Of a DNA stretch of 22,001 nt, positions 1 to 7,400 are shown in pieces (within the stretch, counting starts at the first letter, position 1; the number at the start of each line of letters is the position of its first letter). A program made the translations under genes and the position numbers. Source of the DNA: an uncultured Lachnospiraceae bacterium (GTDB lineage Bacteria; Bacillota_A; Clostridia; Lachnospirales; Lachnospiraceae); NCBI GenBank assembly GCA_947175285.1, contig CAMWMM010000021.1, forward strand, positions 1-22,001, given 5' to 3'. The notes below the pieces were generated by a model. That model had not been told where the DNA came from. It was given only the letters and a program-made list of their open reading frames with translations, and ran no database searches.

Positions 1-360
1 CTCCCCGACTATCTGATTCAATTTTTCAATATGTTCAGCCGAAAGTTTTTTTCTTCCAAGCAAAGCGGCAAACAGCTTATCAGCCGAACCATCATAAATT
101 TTATCAATCAGTTCGTTTGTTTCCGCCTCCTGCACTTCTTCTTTCGGAATGAGCGCATGGCACATGAAATCAGGTTCAGAACGTTCAATAGCTCCCTTTT
201 TCATGCACCGCTTAATAAGTGTATAGGTTGTATTTTTATTCCAGCCCAGTTCTTTGTTCAACATATCCGCAATGTGCTTTGCCGGTACATCGCCCTCTTT
301 CCAAAGAACACCCATGACTTTCAATTCAGAATCAAAAAGTTTGATTGTCTCTTCTCTCAT
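1..360 (-). CDS. BlaI/MecI-family transcriptional repressor (partial, 3' end off window)
   Basis: Reading leftwards from an ATG at 360, an uninterrupted frame of 120 codons reaches the window edge, so the C-terminus is missing. The N-terminus (LFDSELKVMGVLW, then GWNKNTTYTLIKRC and KKGAIER) is the winged-helix DNA-binding domain of the BlaI/MecI/CopY family, which represses by binding paired dyads as a dimer and is normally released by proteolysis through an M56 partner. The later IDKIYDGS segment fits the dimerisation region. The start is supported by an AAGGAGAG ribosome site 7-14 bases upstream. By eye it is a close paralogue of the BlaI protein at 15265, sharing KLFDSELKVM, GWNKNTTYT and KKGAIER-type blocks. 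Any partner peptidase would lie left of the window. What it senses is unknown. Confidence 0.9.
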   Translation of the reverse strand, partial: MREETIKLFDSELKVMGVLWKEGDVPAKHIADMLNKELGWNKNTTYTLIKRCMKKGAIERSEPDFMCHALIPKEEVQEAETNELIDKIYDGSADKLFAALLGRKKLSAEHIEKLNQIVGE

Positions 361-382
361 TAATTATCTCTCCTTTTCAATA

Positions 383-434
383 AGACTGCGGTAGTCTGTA
401 TGTATAGACTACTACAGTCTTATACCTTTGTCAA
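383..434 (-). promoter_or_regulatory. Promoter with two overlapping BlaI-type operators for the left-edge repressor
   Basis: On the minus strand a TTGACA -35 (429-434) lies 17 bases from TAGTCT (406-411). Two 15-base dyads of the form AGACT-N5-AGTCT sit at 406-420 and 383-397, centres 23 bases apart. The first contains the -10 hexamer and the second lies just downstream, so a bound repressor would block polymerase. The -10 is poor by consensus but the arrangement is repeated at the second BlaI gene (15164-15223). Autorepression is inferred from family behaviour. Confidence 0.75.
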
Positions 435-466
435 TATGAAACTTTATCTTTCTCCATCGCACTACG

Positions 467-498
467 AAAAAAGACTTTCCGAAAGTTCTCAGAAAGTC
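467..498 (-). terminator. Rho-independent terminator after the GNAT gene
   Basis: On the minus strand GACTTTC pairs with GAAAGTC around a 12-base loop and is followed by six T residues. It lies about 55 bases beyond the acetyltransferase stop codon at 554 and would separate that gene from the repressor operon to the left. Confidence 0.75.
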
Positions 499-553
499 TC
501 CTAATTTGCAAACTTCGCTCAGGCTGCTGCATGCGCAAACATCAGTCCGAATC

Positions 554-1105
554 TCAGCGTTCTGATTTTAACAGCGCATAATAGCAGGCATCACATATTC
601 CCTGATTATTCCAATCAGCACTACGCAAAGTCCCCTCATACTTCATTCCGCATTTTTGCATGACCTTACCTGAATTAGAGTTTCGTGGGTCATGTCTCGC
701 TTCAATTCGATTCACATCTACCTCATCAAAAAGAAATGACATAACAGCTTTTAATGCTTCTGATGTAATCCCCTTATTCCACCAAGTCCTTCCAATACAA
801 TAACCAATATGCGCCGTAGAAATGTTTTCCTTCATATCTACTACAGAAATGCTGCCAATCGGTTCGTCACCATTTTCTTTCAATACGATAGCCCACTGGT
901 AATATTTTTCATTGGAATATGAATTTACCCAATCTTCGGTTACTCTCCGGCTTATTTCTTCACTTGAATGGGTTGGCCACATTAAAAATTTTGTAACCGC
1001 ATCATCCGATGCCCAATTTTTATACATCGCTGCTGCATCTTCGTTCACAAATCTTCTTAAAATCAATCTGTCCGTTTCTAACTGTCTTGTTCCGCAATGT
1101 TTCAT
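554..1105 (-). CDS. GNAT N-acetyltransferase, RimJ/RimL type
   Basis: A 183-residue protein with the layout of the RimJ/RimL branch of the GNAT superfamily, which transfers acetyl from acetyl-CoA to amines on proteins or small molecules. The opening ETDRLILRRF, the central IGYCIGRTWWNKGITSEA (acetyl-CoA-binding motif A, roughly residues 100-117) and the late NSGKVMQKCGMKYEGTLR are family landmarks. Length is normal. The ATG at 1105 has a GGGAG ribosome site 8-12 bases upstream. A terminator hairpin (1126-1154) lies only about 20 bases upstream of the start, leaving no room for a separate promoter between them; expression probably needs read-through or a promoter inside the gene before it. The substrate cannot be read from the sequence; ribosomal protein, antibiotic and metabolite acetylation are all possible in this family. 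Confidence 0.85.
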   Translation of the reverse strand: MKHCGTRQLETDRLILRRFVNEDAAAMYKNWASDDAVTKFLMWPTHSSEEISRRVTEDWVNSYSNEKYYQWAIVLKENGDEPIGSISVVDMKENISTAHIGYCIGRTWWNKGITSEALKAVMSFLFDEVDVNRIEARHDPRNSNSGKVMQKCGMKYEGTLRSADWNNQGICDACYYALLKSER

Positions 1106-1125
1106 GAGTAATCTCCCTTCATGAT

Positions 1126-1154
1126 AAAAAACCCCTGCCTTTACCCGCAGAGGG
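1126..1154 (-). terminator. Terminator between the P-loop gene and the GNAT gene (possible attenuator)
   Basis: Minus strand: CCC-T-CTGC pairs with GCAG-GGG around GGGTAAAG, followed by six T residues. It closes the ArsC-like/P-loop operon 11 bases after that stop codon. Because the next gene starts about 20 bases further on, it may also act as an intrinsic attenuator for the acetyltransferase. Confidence 0.75.
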
Positions 1155-1164
1155 ATAACTTATT

Positions 1165-1680
1165 CTACAACTCAATATCAACCTGATATACTTCATCAAT
1201 ATTAATAGGTTCTACTCCATGCTTTATACACTTCTCCAGCATCTTGGCATTATCCCTGCGCACCATTTCCAATGTGCAATCCTCGTCATCCAGACGTTCT
1301 TCAATCACACTTGCAAATTTTCTGATGTCATCAAAATGGTTTTCAATGTATCTGCTGCTCATAACTAAGCAATAGAATCTGATTTTATCCAAATATTCCT
1401 TTTCAAAATCTTTCGCCCATTCAAAAGGTATGTAGCATCCCTCCACAACAAGATTCTGTTCGTTTTCAATGGCAGTCTTAACCATTTCCCGCACAATCGG
1501 CCATAAATACTCCGTCAGCGCCTCATCATCACTCATAGGCGTCAGTGTCGTATTGCCGCTGCGAATCAGCCCCATTTTCAAATGGTCTATGGAAAGATAA
1601 GGATATTTATATTTTACAAGAAGTTTCTGCGCAAGCGCTGTTTTGCCTGTATGAGATGCACCCGTTATTAAAATAATCAT
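1165..1680 (-). CDS. P-loop NTPase, small kinase-like (AAA_33/zeta-like) protein
   Basis: A 171-residue protein beginning MIILITGASHTGKT, in which GASHTGKT (residues 7-14) is a Walker A loop. An aspartate in SIDHLKMGLI and the VVEGCYIPFEW segment resemble the substrate and Walker B regions of small nucleoside- or sugar-kinase-like P-loop proteins. No family name is certain. I place the start at 1680, not at the in-frame ATG at 1713, because 1680 has a GGAGAAAG ribosome site and forms a 4-base ATGA overlap with the stop codon of the preceding ArsC-like gene, implying translational coupling. The two are co-transcribed from the promoter at 2075-2103 and end at the terminator 1126-1154. Phosphorylation of a small molecule is the likely activity but the substrate is unknown. 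Confidence 0.75.
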   Translation of the reverse strand: MIILITGASHTGKTALAQKLLVKYKYPYLSIDHLKMGLIRSGNTTLTPMSDDEALTEYLWPIVREMVKTAIENEQNLVVEGCYIPFEWAKDFEKEYLDKIRFYCLVMSSRYIENHFDDIRKFASVIEERLDDEDCTLEMVRRDNAKMLEKCIKHGVEPINIDEVYQVDIEL

Positions 1681-2042
1681 TTTTCTTTCTCCAATAAAAG
1701 CTTTTCTTCCCACTCCGCTTCCTTAAATCCTGTAAGAATCCTAGTATCATCGACAATAAGAGGACGTTTTACAAGCATTCCGTTCGTTGCAAGAAGCTTC
1801 AACTGCTCTTCTTCGCTCATAGCAGGCAGCTTGTCCTTTAACTGCATATCTTTGTACAGCAATCCGCTTGTATTAAAAAACTTCTTAAGCGGCAGACCAC
1901 TTTTCTCATACCACTGTTTTAATTCCTCATAAGAAGGATTCTCATCTACAATATGACGGTCTGTATAGGTAATATTATGTGCATCCAGCCACTTTTTCGC
2001 TTTCTGGCAGGTGGAGCACTTGGGGTATTGAATGAATAACAT
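1677..2042 (-). CDS. Spx/MgsR/ArsC-family thioredoxin-fold protein
   Basis: A 121-residue protein of the ArsC-like thioredoxin fold. The N-terminal beta strand ends in YPKCSTCQKAKKWL, giving a CXXC pair at C9 and C12 as in Spx/MgsR and YffB-like relatives; classical arsenate reductases keep only the first cysteine in this spot. The later KRPLIVDDTRILTGFKEAEW carries the Arg and cis-Pro of the fold. Members act as redox-sensing RNA-polymerase-binding regulators or as glutathione/thioredoxin-linked reductases; which applies is not visible, and no arsenic-resistance genes are nearby. The ATG at 2042 follows an AAAGGAGA ribosome site and a good promoter. It overlaps the next gene by four bases. 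The pairing with a P-loop kinase-like gene is unusual for an arsenate reductase. Confidence 0.85.
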   Translation of the reverse strand: MLFIQYPKCSTCQKAKKWLDAHNITYTDRHIVDENPSYEELKQWYEKSGLPLKKFFNTSGLLYKDMQLKDKLPAMSEEEQLKLLATNGMLVKRPLIVDDTRILTGFKEAEWEEKLLLEKEK

Positions 2043-2074
2043 GGGGGTCTCCTTTCTGAAAATACTACATTAAT

Positions 2075-2103
2075 ATTATATCAGAGCCACTATCCTTTTC
2101 CAA
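2075..2103 (-). promoter_or_regulatory. Sigma-A-type promoter for the ArsC-like/P-loop operon
   Basis: Minus strand TTGGAA (2098-2103) and TATAAT (2075-2080) with a 17-base spacer, about 30 bases ahead of the ATG at 2042. It lies downstream of the terminator 2134-2170, so this operon has its own transcription start. Confidence 0.7.
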
Positions 2104-2133
2104 TAAATTTAGATGAATATCCTTATTACACAT

Positions 2134-2170
2134 TAAAAATGAGAGCTTAACTTAATGTTAAACTCCCATT
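2134..2170 (-). terminator. Strong terminator closing the Wadjet/DUF3825 region and the candidate small RNA
   Basis: A 14-base-pair stem on the minus strand (arms 2157-2170 and 2138-2151, two G-U pairs, loop of five) followed by TTTTTAATG. It lies 127 bases after the DUF3825 stop codon. Confidence 0.8.
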
Positions 2171-2254
2171 TAAAAAATACATAATAAAAAAGTATAATAC
2201 ATACCAATATAGTGTATGTTTAAACAAATTGCAGAAGGGGTCATACTCAACTGC
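2135..2254 (-). ncRNA. Candidate small RNA of about 120 nt
   Basis: A near-consensus promoter (2261-2289) and a strong terminator (2134-2170) face the same way with no convincing gene between them, predicting a transcript of roughly 120 nt. Within it TTGCAG/CTGCAA (2251-2256 and 2229-2234) and ACATAC/GTATGT (2214-2219 and 2199-2204) can form hairpins ahead of the terminator stem, although the predicted start would clip the first stem. It also contains an ATG-started frame of 24 codons (2170-2244) encoding a hydrophobic peptide, with only a weak ribosome site. RNA, tiny membrane peptide or a mere 3' end are all possible. Confidence 0.4.
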
Positions 2255-2260
2255 AAAAAT

Positions 2261-2289
2261 ATCTTATCATCGGAGCAGTAAATTGTCAA
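2261..2289 (-). promoter_or_regulatory. Near-consensus promoter just after the DUF3825 stop
   Basis: Minus strand TTGACA (2284-2289), a 17-base spacer and TAAGAT (2261-2266), beginning eight bases beyond the DUF3825 stop codon. No annotated gene starts before the next terminator, so its product would be the candidate small RNA. Confidence 0.6.
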
Positions 2290-2296
2290 TACCTTT

Positions 2297-3040
2297 TTAT
2301 GCCTGTAGCCAATTACTTTCCGGCTTTGCAATTAATCTGGCATTATTGTATGCCATTTCCAATGTCAAGCATGTAGAACCTAAATACTTGCTTTTATCAT
2401 CTGTTTTCATACAAGTTAATGCTAAATCAGGAACATTGGGCGCTTGTAAACATATCGGCACCAATAATTGCATTTTCCCTTTATAAAACTGCGGAATAGC
2501 TGTTTTATAATTTGCTTCTAACATCCGTTTTGCGGTATCAATAGCTCCATTGAACAATTGCACTCGCATAGCACTATTCCTAATTCCTAAAGGCAGTCTC
2601 TCAATGTTTTCTCTATCACCAAATATATGATCATATTGAGGAACTATATCCAAATGTGTATCAAATACTAATTCTGCCGGATCATCAAAGTAATTAGCTC
2701 TTTCCGGAATATCCATGCCGCCCATTGTTGCTAACTGATATTCTGTATAAAACCCATCCAAATACCATTTTTGTCGATTGGGGACTGTGTTCTTTACAAA
2801 GTATGCACATATTGGCTTAAAATATACATCAAACAATCCTGTGTTAAAAATTGCATAATCTGTTCTTTCTATTACTTTACTTTCTTCATAGACTCTATTA
2901 AAAGTATGTTCTATGTATCTTTTTAATATACTATTATCATTTTGATTACCAAAACTCCATTTTTCAGGAGCTGCTAATACAGCCAAATTCGCTATACTTG
3001 CATTATAATTACCACAATAGGCAAAATCAAATAATTTCAT
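2297..3040 (-). CDS. DUF3825 domain protein downstream of Wadjet
   Basis: A 247-residue soluble protein that fills one domain. The opening LFDFAYCGNYNASIANLAVLA followed by APEKWSF is the pattern I recognise as DUF3825. The middle holds GLFDVYFKPICAYF and a proline-rich FDDPAELVFDTHLDI segment; no signal peptide, membrane segment or known catalytic motif is seen. The function is unknown. To my recollection the domain also occurs joined to nucleic-acid-binding domains such as cold-shock or OST-HTH, which hints at RNA or nucleotide recognition. The ATG at 3040 has an AAGGAGA ribosome site. The gene follows jetD by 81 bases on the same strand, with a TATAAT-like box between (3069-3074), so it may be co-transcribed with Wadjet, independently driven, or both. 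Confidence 0.7.
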   Translation of the reverse strand: MKLFDFAYCGNYNASIANLAVLAAPEKWSFGNQNDNSILKRYIEHTFNRVYEESKVIERTDYAIFNTGLFDVYFKPICAYFVKNTVPNRQKWYLDGFYTEYQLATMGGMDIPERANYFDDPAELVFDTHLDIVPQYDHIFGDRENIERLPLGIRNSAMRVQLFNGAIDTAKRMLEANYKTAIPQFYKGKMQLLVPICLQAPNVPDLALTCMKTDDKSKYLGSTCLTLEMAYNNARLIAKPESNWLQA

Positions 3041-3068
3041 AGGCTTCTCCTTATCATATTATTGACTT

Positions 3069-3074
3069 ATTATA
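3069..3074 (-). promoter_or_regulatory. Possible -10 box ahead of the DUF3825 gene
   Basis: A perfect TATAAT on the minus strand lies 29 bases ahead of the ATG at 3040, but no convincing -35 is present at 16-18 bases. It is weak evidence for independent expression of the gene after jetD. Confidence 0.3.
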
Positions 3075-3121
3075 AACCAAAATATGACAAAAATCCAGTT
3101 TTTACTCAGAAAAAATCAACC

Positions 3122-4408
3122 TCATCCTATCACATACGCGTCCAACATTTTCTCCTGATACGCAGCTTTTTTATATTTTAACAGACAATTCTTAATTTCT
3201 TCCAGTTCCACTGCTTCTATTTTATCAAGTTTCTTTAATCTGGAAGCGTCCAATATCAATTCGGATACTGCCCGTTCATAGTATTCCTTTTTATAATTCC
3301 AGAGCGTAAGACGCTCTCCATATCGCTTTTTTAATCCCTGTGCAATCTGCAGACCTTCCGGATCAAAATCCCCTGCATAATAAAAGGTATCATGTTCGGA
3401 GAATAAATCCATTGCCATATAACTGGCTAATTTTAACTGTCCGGTAGTGCATAAGAATGTTTCTTTTGGATATTTCCCTGTCAAATAAGAAAATACCGCT
3501 GGATTTTCTATGATATATACAATATGATGTACATTTTCCATTTTTTCTAATCGAGACAAACTTCCCAATGTATTTAATGTTATTTGCACAGCCTGCTTCT
3601 CCCTGCAAAAACCTCGTAATCCTTCGTGAGCACCTCCGTCTGCTTTAATACCGAGTATACCATATGCGAGACAACAATTCGAGAGGTCATCTTTTAAAAT
3701 ACCCATCTGGTACAGTATAGACTCTCTCTGTTCAATTCCTGATATTTTCTCTTCCGCATGTCCAAATCGGTATTCTCCGTAATTTAGCAGAAATCTGAAC
3801 GCCGATGTTCCCTCATCAAAATAATGCGGATTTCCTGTGATTTCAGCTGCAAAAACAGGTATCATCCTCTTTTTTCCTTCATCAACAGGTAAATGTTCCA
3901 ATGCATAAACTACATTTTTCAACAGAGCAATTAATGCTTCTTTATCTTCATTTAATTGTTTTTCTATCACGCGATAGCCGCTTTTCTCCTCATATAGAAG
4001 TCCTGTCAGCCATCTTTTTACATCCTCTTTCTTGCACAATTCCAGACAGCGTTCTTTAAATATATTGCGCATTTCCTCTTTGTGACACTGTTTTTCTTTG
4101 TTTGACAAAAGCGGTTTCTTATCATAATTTATCAGTATTTCTTCCCATACTAACGCATGAAAGCGACTTCTTTCCAAAGCCTTTTTTAACGACAGGAAAG
4201 AAATTTTCACAGCATTTTCTTTTCCCAAATCCATACCAAGAAAACCTGAAAGAGTATTTACTTCCTCTGTTGTCAGATTATTCAGAACGAATGCTCCGCA
4301 TAACTTTCCCCTTATAGTGTATTTTTTTCTCATGACTGCAAACAGTTTATCATACACCGTATGTTTCTTAAAATATGAAATTGCCTGTTCATAAGTTTCT
4401 TCTGTCAT
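3122..4408 (-). CDS. jetD: Wadjet type II nuclease subunit JetD (TIGR02679, DUF3323-DUF2399)
   Basis: A 428-residue protein of the TIGR02679 family, the nuclease arm of type II Wadjet. The N-terminal half (AISYFKKHTVYDKL through GAFVLNNLTTEEVNTLSGFLG) is the DUF3323 arm domain. The C-terminal half carries TOPRIM-like features: a glutamate in YIIENPAVF (near residue 301) and the acidic GDFDPEG motif (aspartates near 347 and 349), which bind the metal used for DNA cleavage in this fold. JetD is expected to cut DNA that the JetABC motor has recognised as a small circle. I choose the start at 4408 because it forms an ATGA overlap with the jetC stop and matches the domain start; in-frame ATGs at 4435 and 4459 would give a longer overlap without ribosome sites. 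Intact, no frameshift seen. Confidence 0.88.
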   Translation of the reverse strand: MTEETYEQAISYFKKHTVYDKLFAVMRKKYTIRGKLCGAFVLNNLTTEEVNTLSGFLGMDLGKENAVKISFLSLKKALERSRFHALVWEEILINYDKKPLLSNKEKQCHKEEMRNIFKERCLELCKKEDVKRWLTGLLYEEKSGYRVIEKQLNEDKEALIALLKNVVYALEHLPVDEGKKRMIPVFAAEITGNPHYFDEGTSAFRFLLNYGEYRFGHAEEKISGIEQRESILYQMGILKDDLSNCCLAYGILGIKADGGAHEGLRGFCREKQAVQITLNTLGSLSRLEKMENVHHIVYIIENPAVFSYLTGKYPKETFLCTTGQLKLASYMAMDLFSEHDTFYYAGDFDPEGLQIAQGLKKRYGERLTLWNYKKEYYERAVSELILDASRLKKLDKIEAVELEEIKNCLLKYKKAAYQEKMLDAYVIG

Positions 4409-7400
4409 ATCAGTGTTCTCACTTTTCCATTCCATATATATTTCATAACCGTTACACATTTTGCATTCAACGGACGAATCAGATGATAAATTGCCAGACT
4501 GGGCACTGTATCATAATCTCCCCACAGCACCTGGGAATTAATAATAAAGTTCAGATCTAAATGCAGCATCAGCCTAAACATATCCTTAATATTCATTTCA
4601 TCCACACCTGCAAACGCCTCATCTAATGAAATGAGCTTAGGCGCATCCTCATTTGCTCCTTTGTATTTTGCCACCACAGCCGAAAAGAGAGGCACATACA
4701 TAGACATGGCTTTTTCTCCGCCGCTGAAAGTAAAAAACATTCTGTCCGTCAGCTCTTTTTTCTTTTCGCCGGTCTTCTGGAAAAAGAGCTGAAATTCAAA
4801 CCATTTCCTATAATCTAATATGTCTTTCATAATCACATGGAAAGACTGCATATTGTAGTCTTCTTTTGATAATTTTCTTGCTTCCCTGATACAGGAACGA
4901 AAATGTTCCGAAAGTCTGTCAATATCTTCCTGTTTCATAATTTCCGCATCAGTCTGCAATAAATCTACAAGTTCCTTTGTGTCAAGCTGCCCTTCTTTTT
5001 CCGCTTTCTTCGGCTGCCATTTCAAGCTCAGCGTTAAACCGCTTGAAGTTTCCATAGACTCCATCATGCGGTTCATATCACTGACCCATCTGTTACTTTC
5101 CTGAATTTTAAGCCGAATCTTTTTACTGATCGTATTGGATAATATATCCTCAAATAACTCTCTGTCCTTTTCACTCAGGATATTCCCCAATTCCTCGGCA
5201 TCCTCATGAAGTTTAGACACTAATTTCAAAAAAGTAATTTCCACGCCCCTGTATTTTGCCTTCATATCAATACGAGTGATCTGTTCCTGTCCGAAATTTA
5301 CCGACTCTGTATTCACAAGCTCCCCAAATATATCATTTTGTATCATTAACTGATATTCGCTCAAAATACCTTTCTTTTCATGGTAAATCTGCTGTAAATC
5401 CAGGGATAAATCATATCTGGTCTTAATCCCGGACTGCCCGTGCAGCATCTCACAGACTTTGCATGCCATATCATATATATCTTCATTTCTGATAAAATCA
5501 CAGGGTACATACGCCAGTTCGTATTCTGCCGAAAAAATGAGTTCCCATTGCTTTTGTGCAGTATCCGCACGCAGCATTTTCTCTGTAGATACTGCCATTT
5601 CTTCCTCCTTATGCAAAATCTCTTGTTCTAATTCTCCCTGCTTTTTTACGGAAACTTCTTTTTCTTTTGGGATTCCGGTCTGTAAGTCCAGACGCTTTAC
5701 ACAATGTTCTAAGCGTTCCCTGACATCTTCATAATCTGTCAATCGCAGCTGTTCTCTGACAGAAAATAAATTAGCTCTGCAAAAGCCCAGCTGATTCTCT
5801 ATTCTGTTCTGTTCCCTGATAGCATCATCCAAATCCTGTTCGAGCGCTTCCGCCTGTTCCTGTCTTGTTTCTATTAATTCTAAAACTTGCAAATACTTCC
5901 CATGCTTTTCTTTAACACTGAAAAATTCATCCTGATATGTTTCCAGATTATCTTTTTCCTGCTTATACACGTCCAATCGTCCTGTCAGCCCGGTCTTCAC
6001 ACAAATTTCCTGTACCCGCATCCGGATTTCCATTAATCTTTGTTCCCATTCCTGCAAGACCAAAAGCTGCTGCTTGATATCTTCCTCTGCAAGCTCTAAT
6101 GAATGTTTCGCACTATCAGCTCCCTTTAATGCCGTTTTTAAATTCTCTGCTCGCGGGAACGCTTCAAACTCCTGCCGTATTTCCTCCAAATGAATCCTTT
6201 CTTCCTGTAATGCACTTTCCAATTCATTTAGTTGCCCGTCTATTTCCTGCACCTTACTCTCTAATTTCATAATGCAATCTAAGCGATGTTTCTCCCTGGC
6301 AGCGGAACCGATATATTTTGATTCATAATCGGAAGAAACAGTTCCCTCCAATATGCCAATCGCATAATGACCGTTTTGGTCAATCCATGTGGCATTTCTT
6401 TCCTGTACGCCATATCCGATACCGGATAAAATACTTTGCAGCTGCATGGAAAGCACAATATCATTTTCACCGTTTTCCACTGAAAACAATTCCGATAAGT
6501 TTTTCTGCAGTTTCACCGTATTCGTAAAGAGATATTTATCACATACGGTTTTATCCATATCAATAATCTGCTTTCTATAATCCGGGGCAACCACAAGCGC
6601 ATCTAAGATTCCCATCTGGAAAAAAGCTGCTTCTAAACGATTGCACTGCTCCTTTGAAAGTGTATTATCAAAATCAATTGCTTTATAAAATGGAAGTATC
6701 GGAATACCCATTTTTCCCAGACTCTCTCTGCTTTTCATGACTGCTTCTGAGCGTTCAGGCTCAATCTCTTCTGCCTGCTGTAATTGATGAATTTCACTAA
6801 GAAGGTTTTCTTTTTCTTCTTTCTGCATCTCAATATCTCTTGCAATCCGGCTTTCCTTATCTGCTATAAAGTTTTTAATTTCCTGACGTTTTAAATCTGC
6901 TGATTCTCTGATTTCTGAATAATCGTCTTCATATTGAAACGCTTCCAGCCTCCTGTCCGTCTGCTGCAAAGACAGCTCATCCAGTTTTACCCACTTATTA
7001 TTCTTAGACCACACATGAATAGCTTCCGTAAGTTCGTCCTTTTGCTCCCGCACCATTTTCTCATACTGCTGCCATTCTCTTTCTTTCGTATCCCTGCTTT
7101 CTTTCTTACAGTCTAACTCCTGCATGGCATCGCCATACCTTTTCTTCGTATCCGCTTCCTGCCCCAATACTTCTATACCAGTCTGAATCTGTTTCTGATA
7201 TTCTTTTAACATCTTCTCTTGATATGTGAAATCATAGGGTTTATCACGGTTTTCTTCTAATTCCTGTATCATGAACTGCCACTCTGAAAAAGCACTTGCT
7301 TCCATACAGTCCGTTATATTTGCAAAACTACTCTGTATCTCATCCTGAATCATTTCAGAATGGGTAATATTATTTTTCAGCTTTACTTCATTGTTTCTCA

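Noticed and set aside
2229..2486. 85-codon plus-strand frame
   Set aside because: Antisense to the DUF3825 gene and its promoter region, no homology seen.
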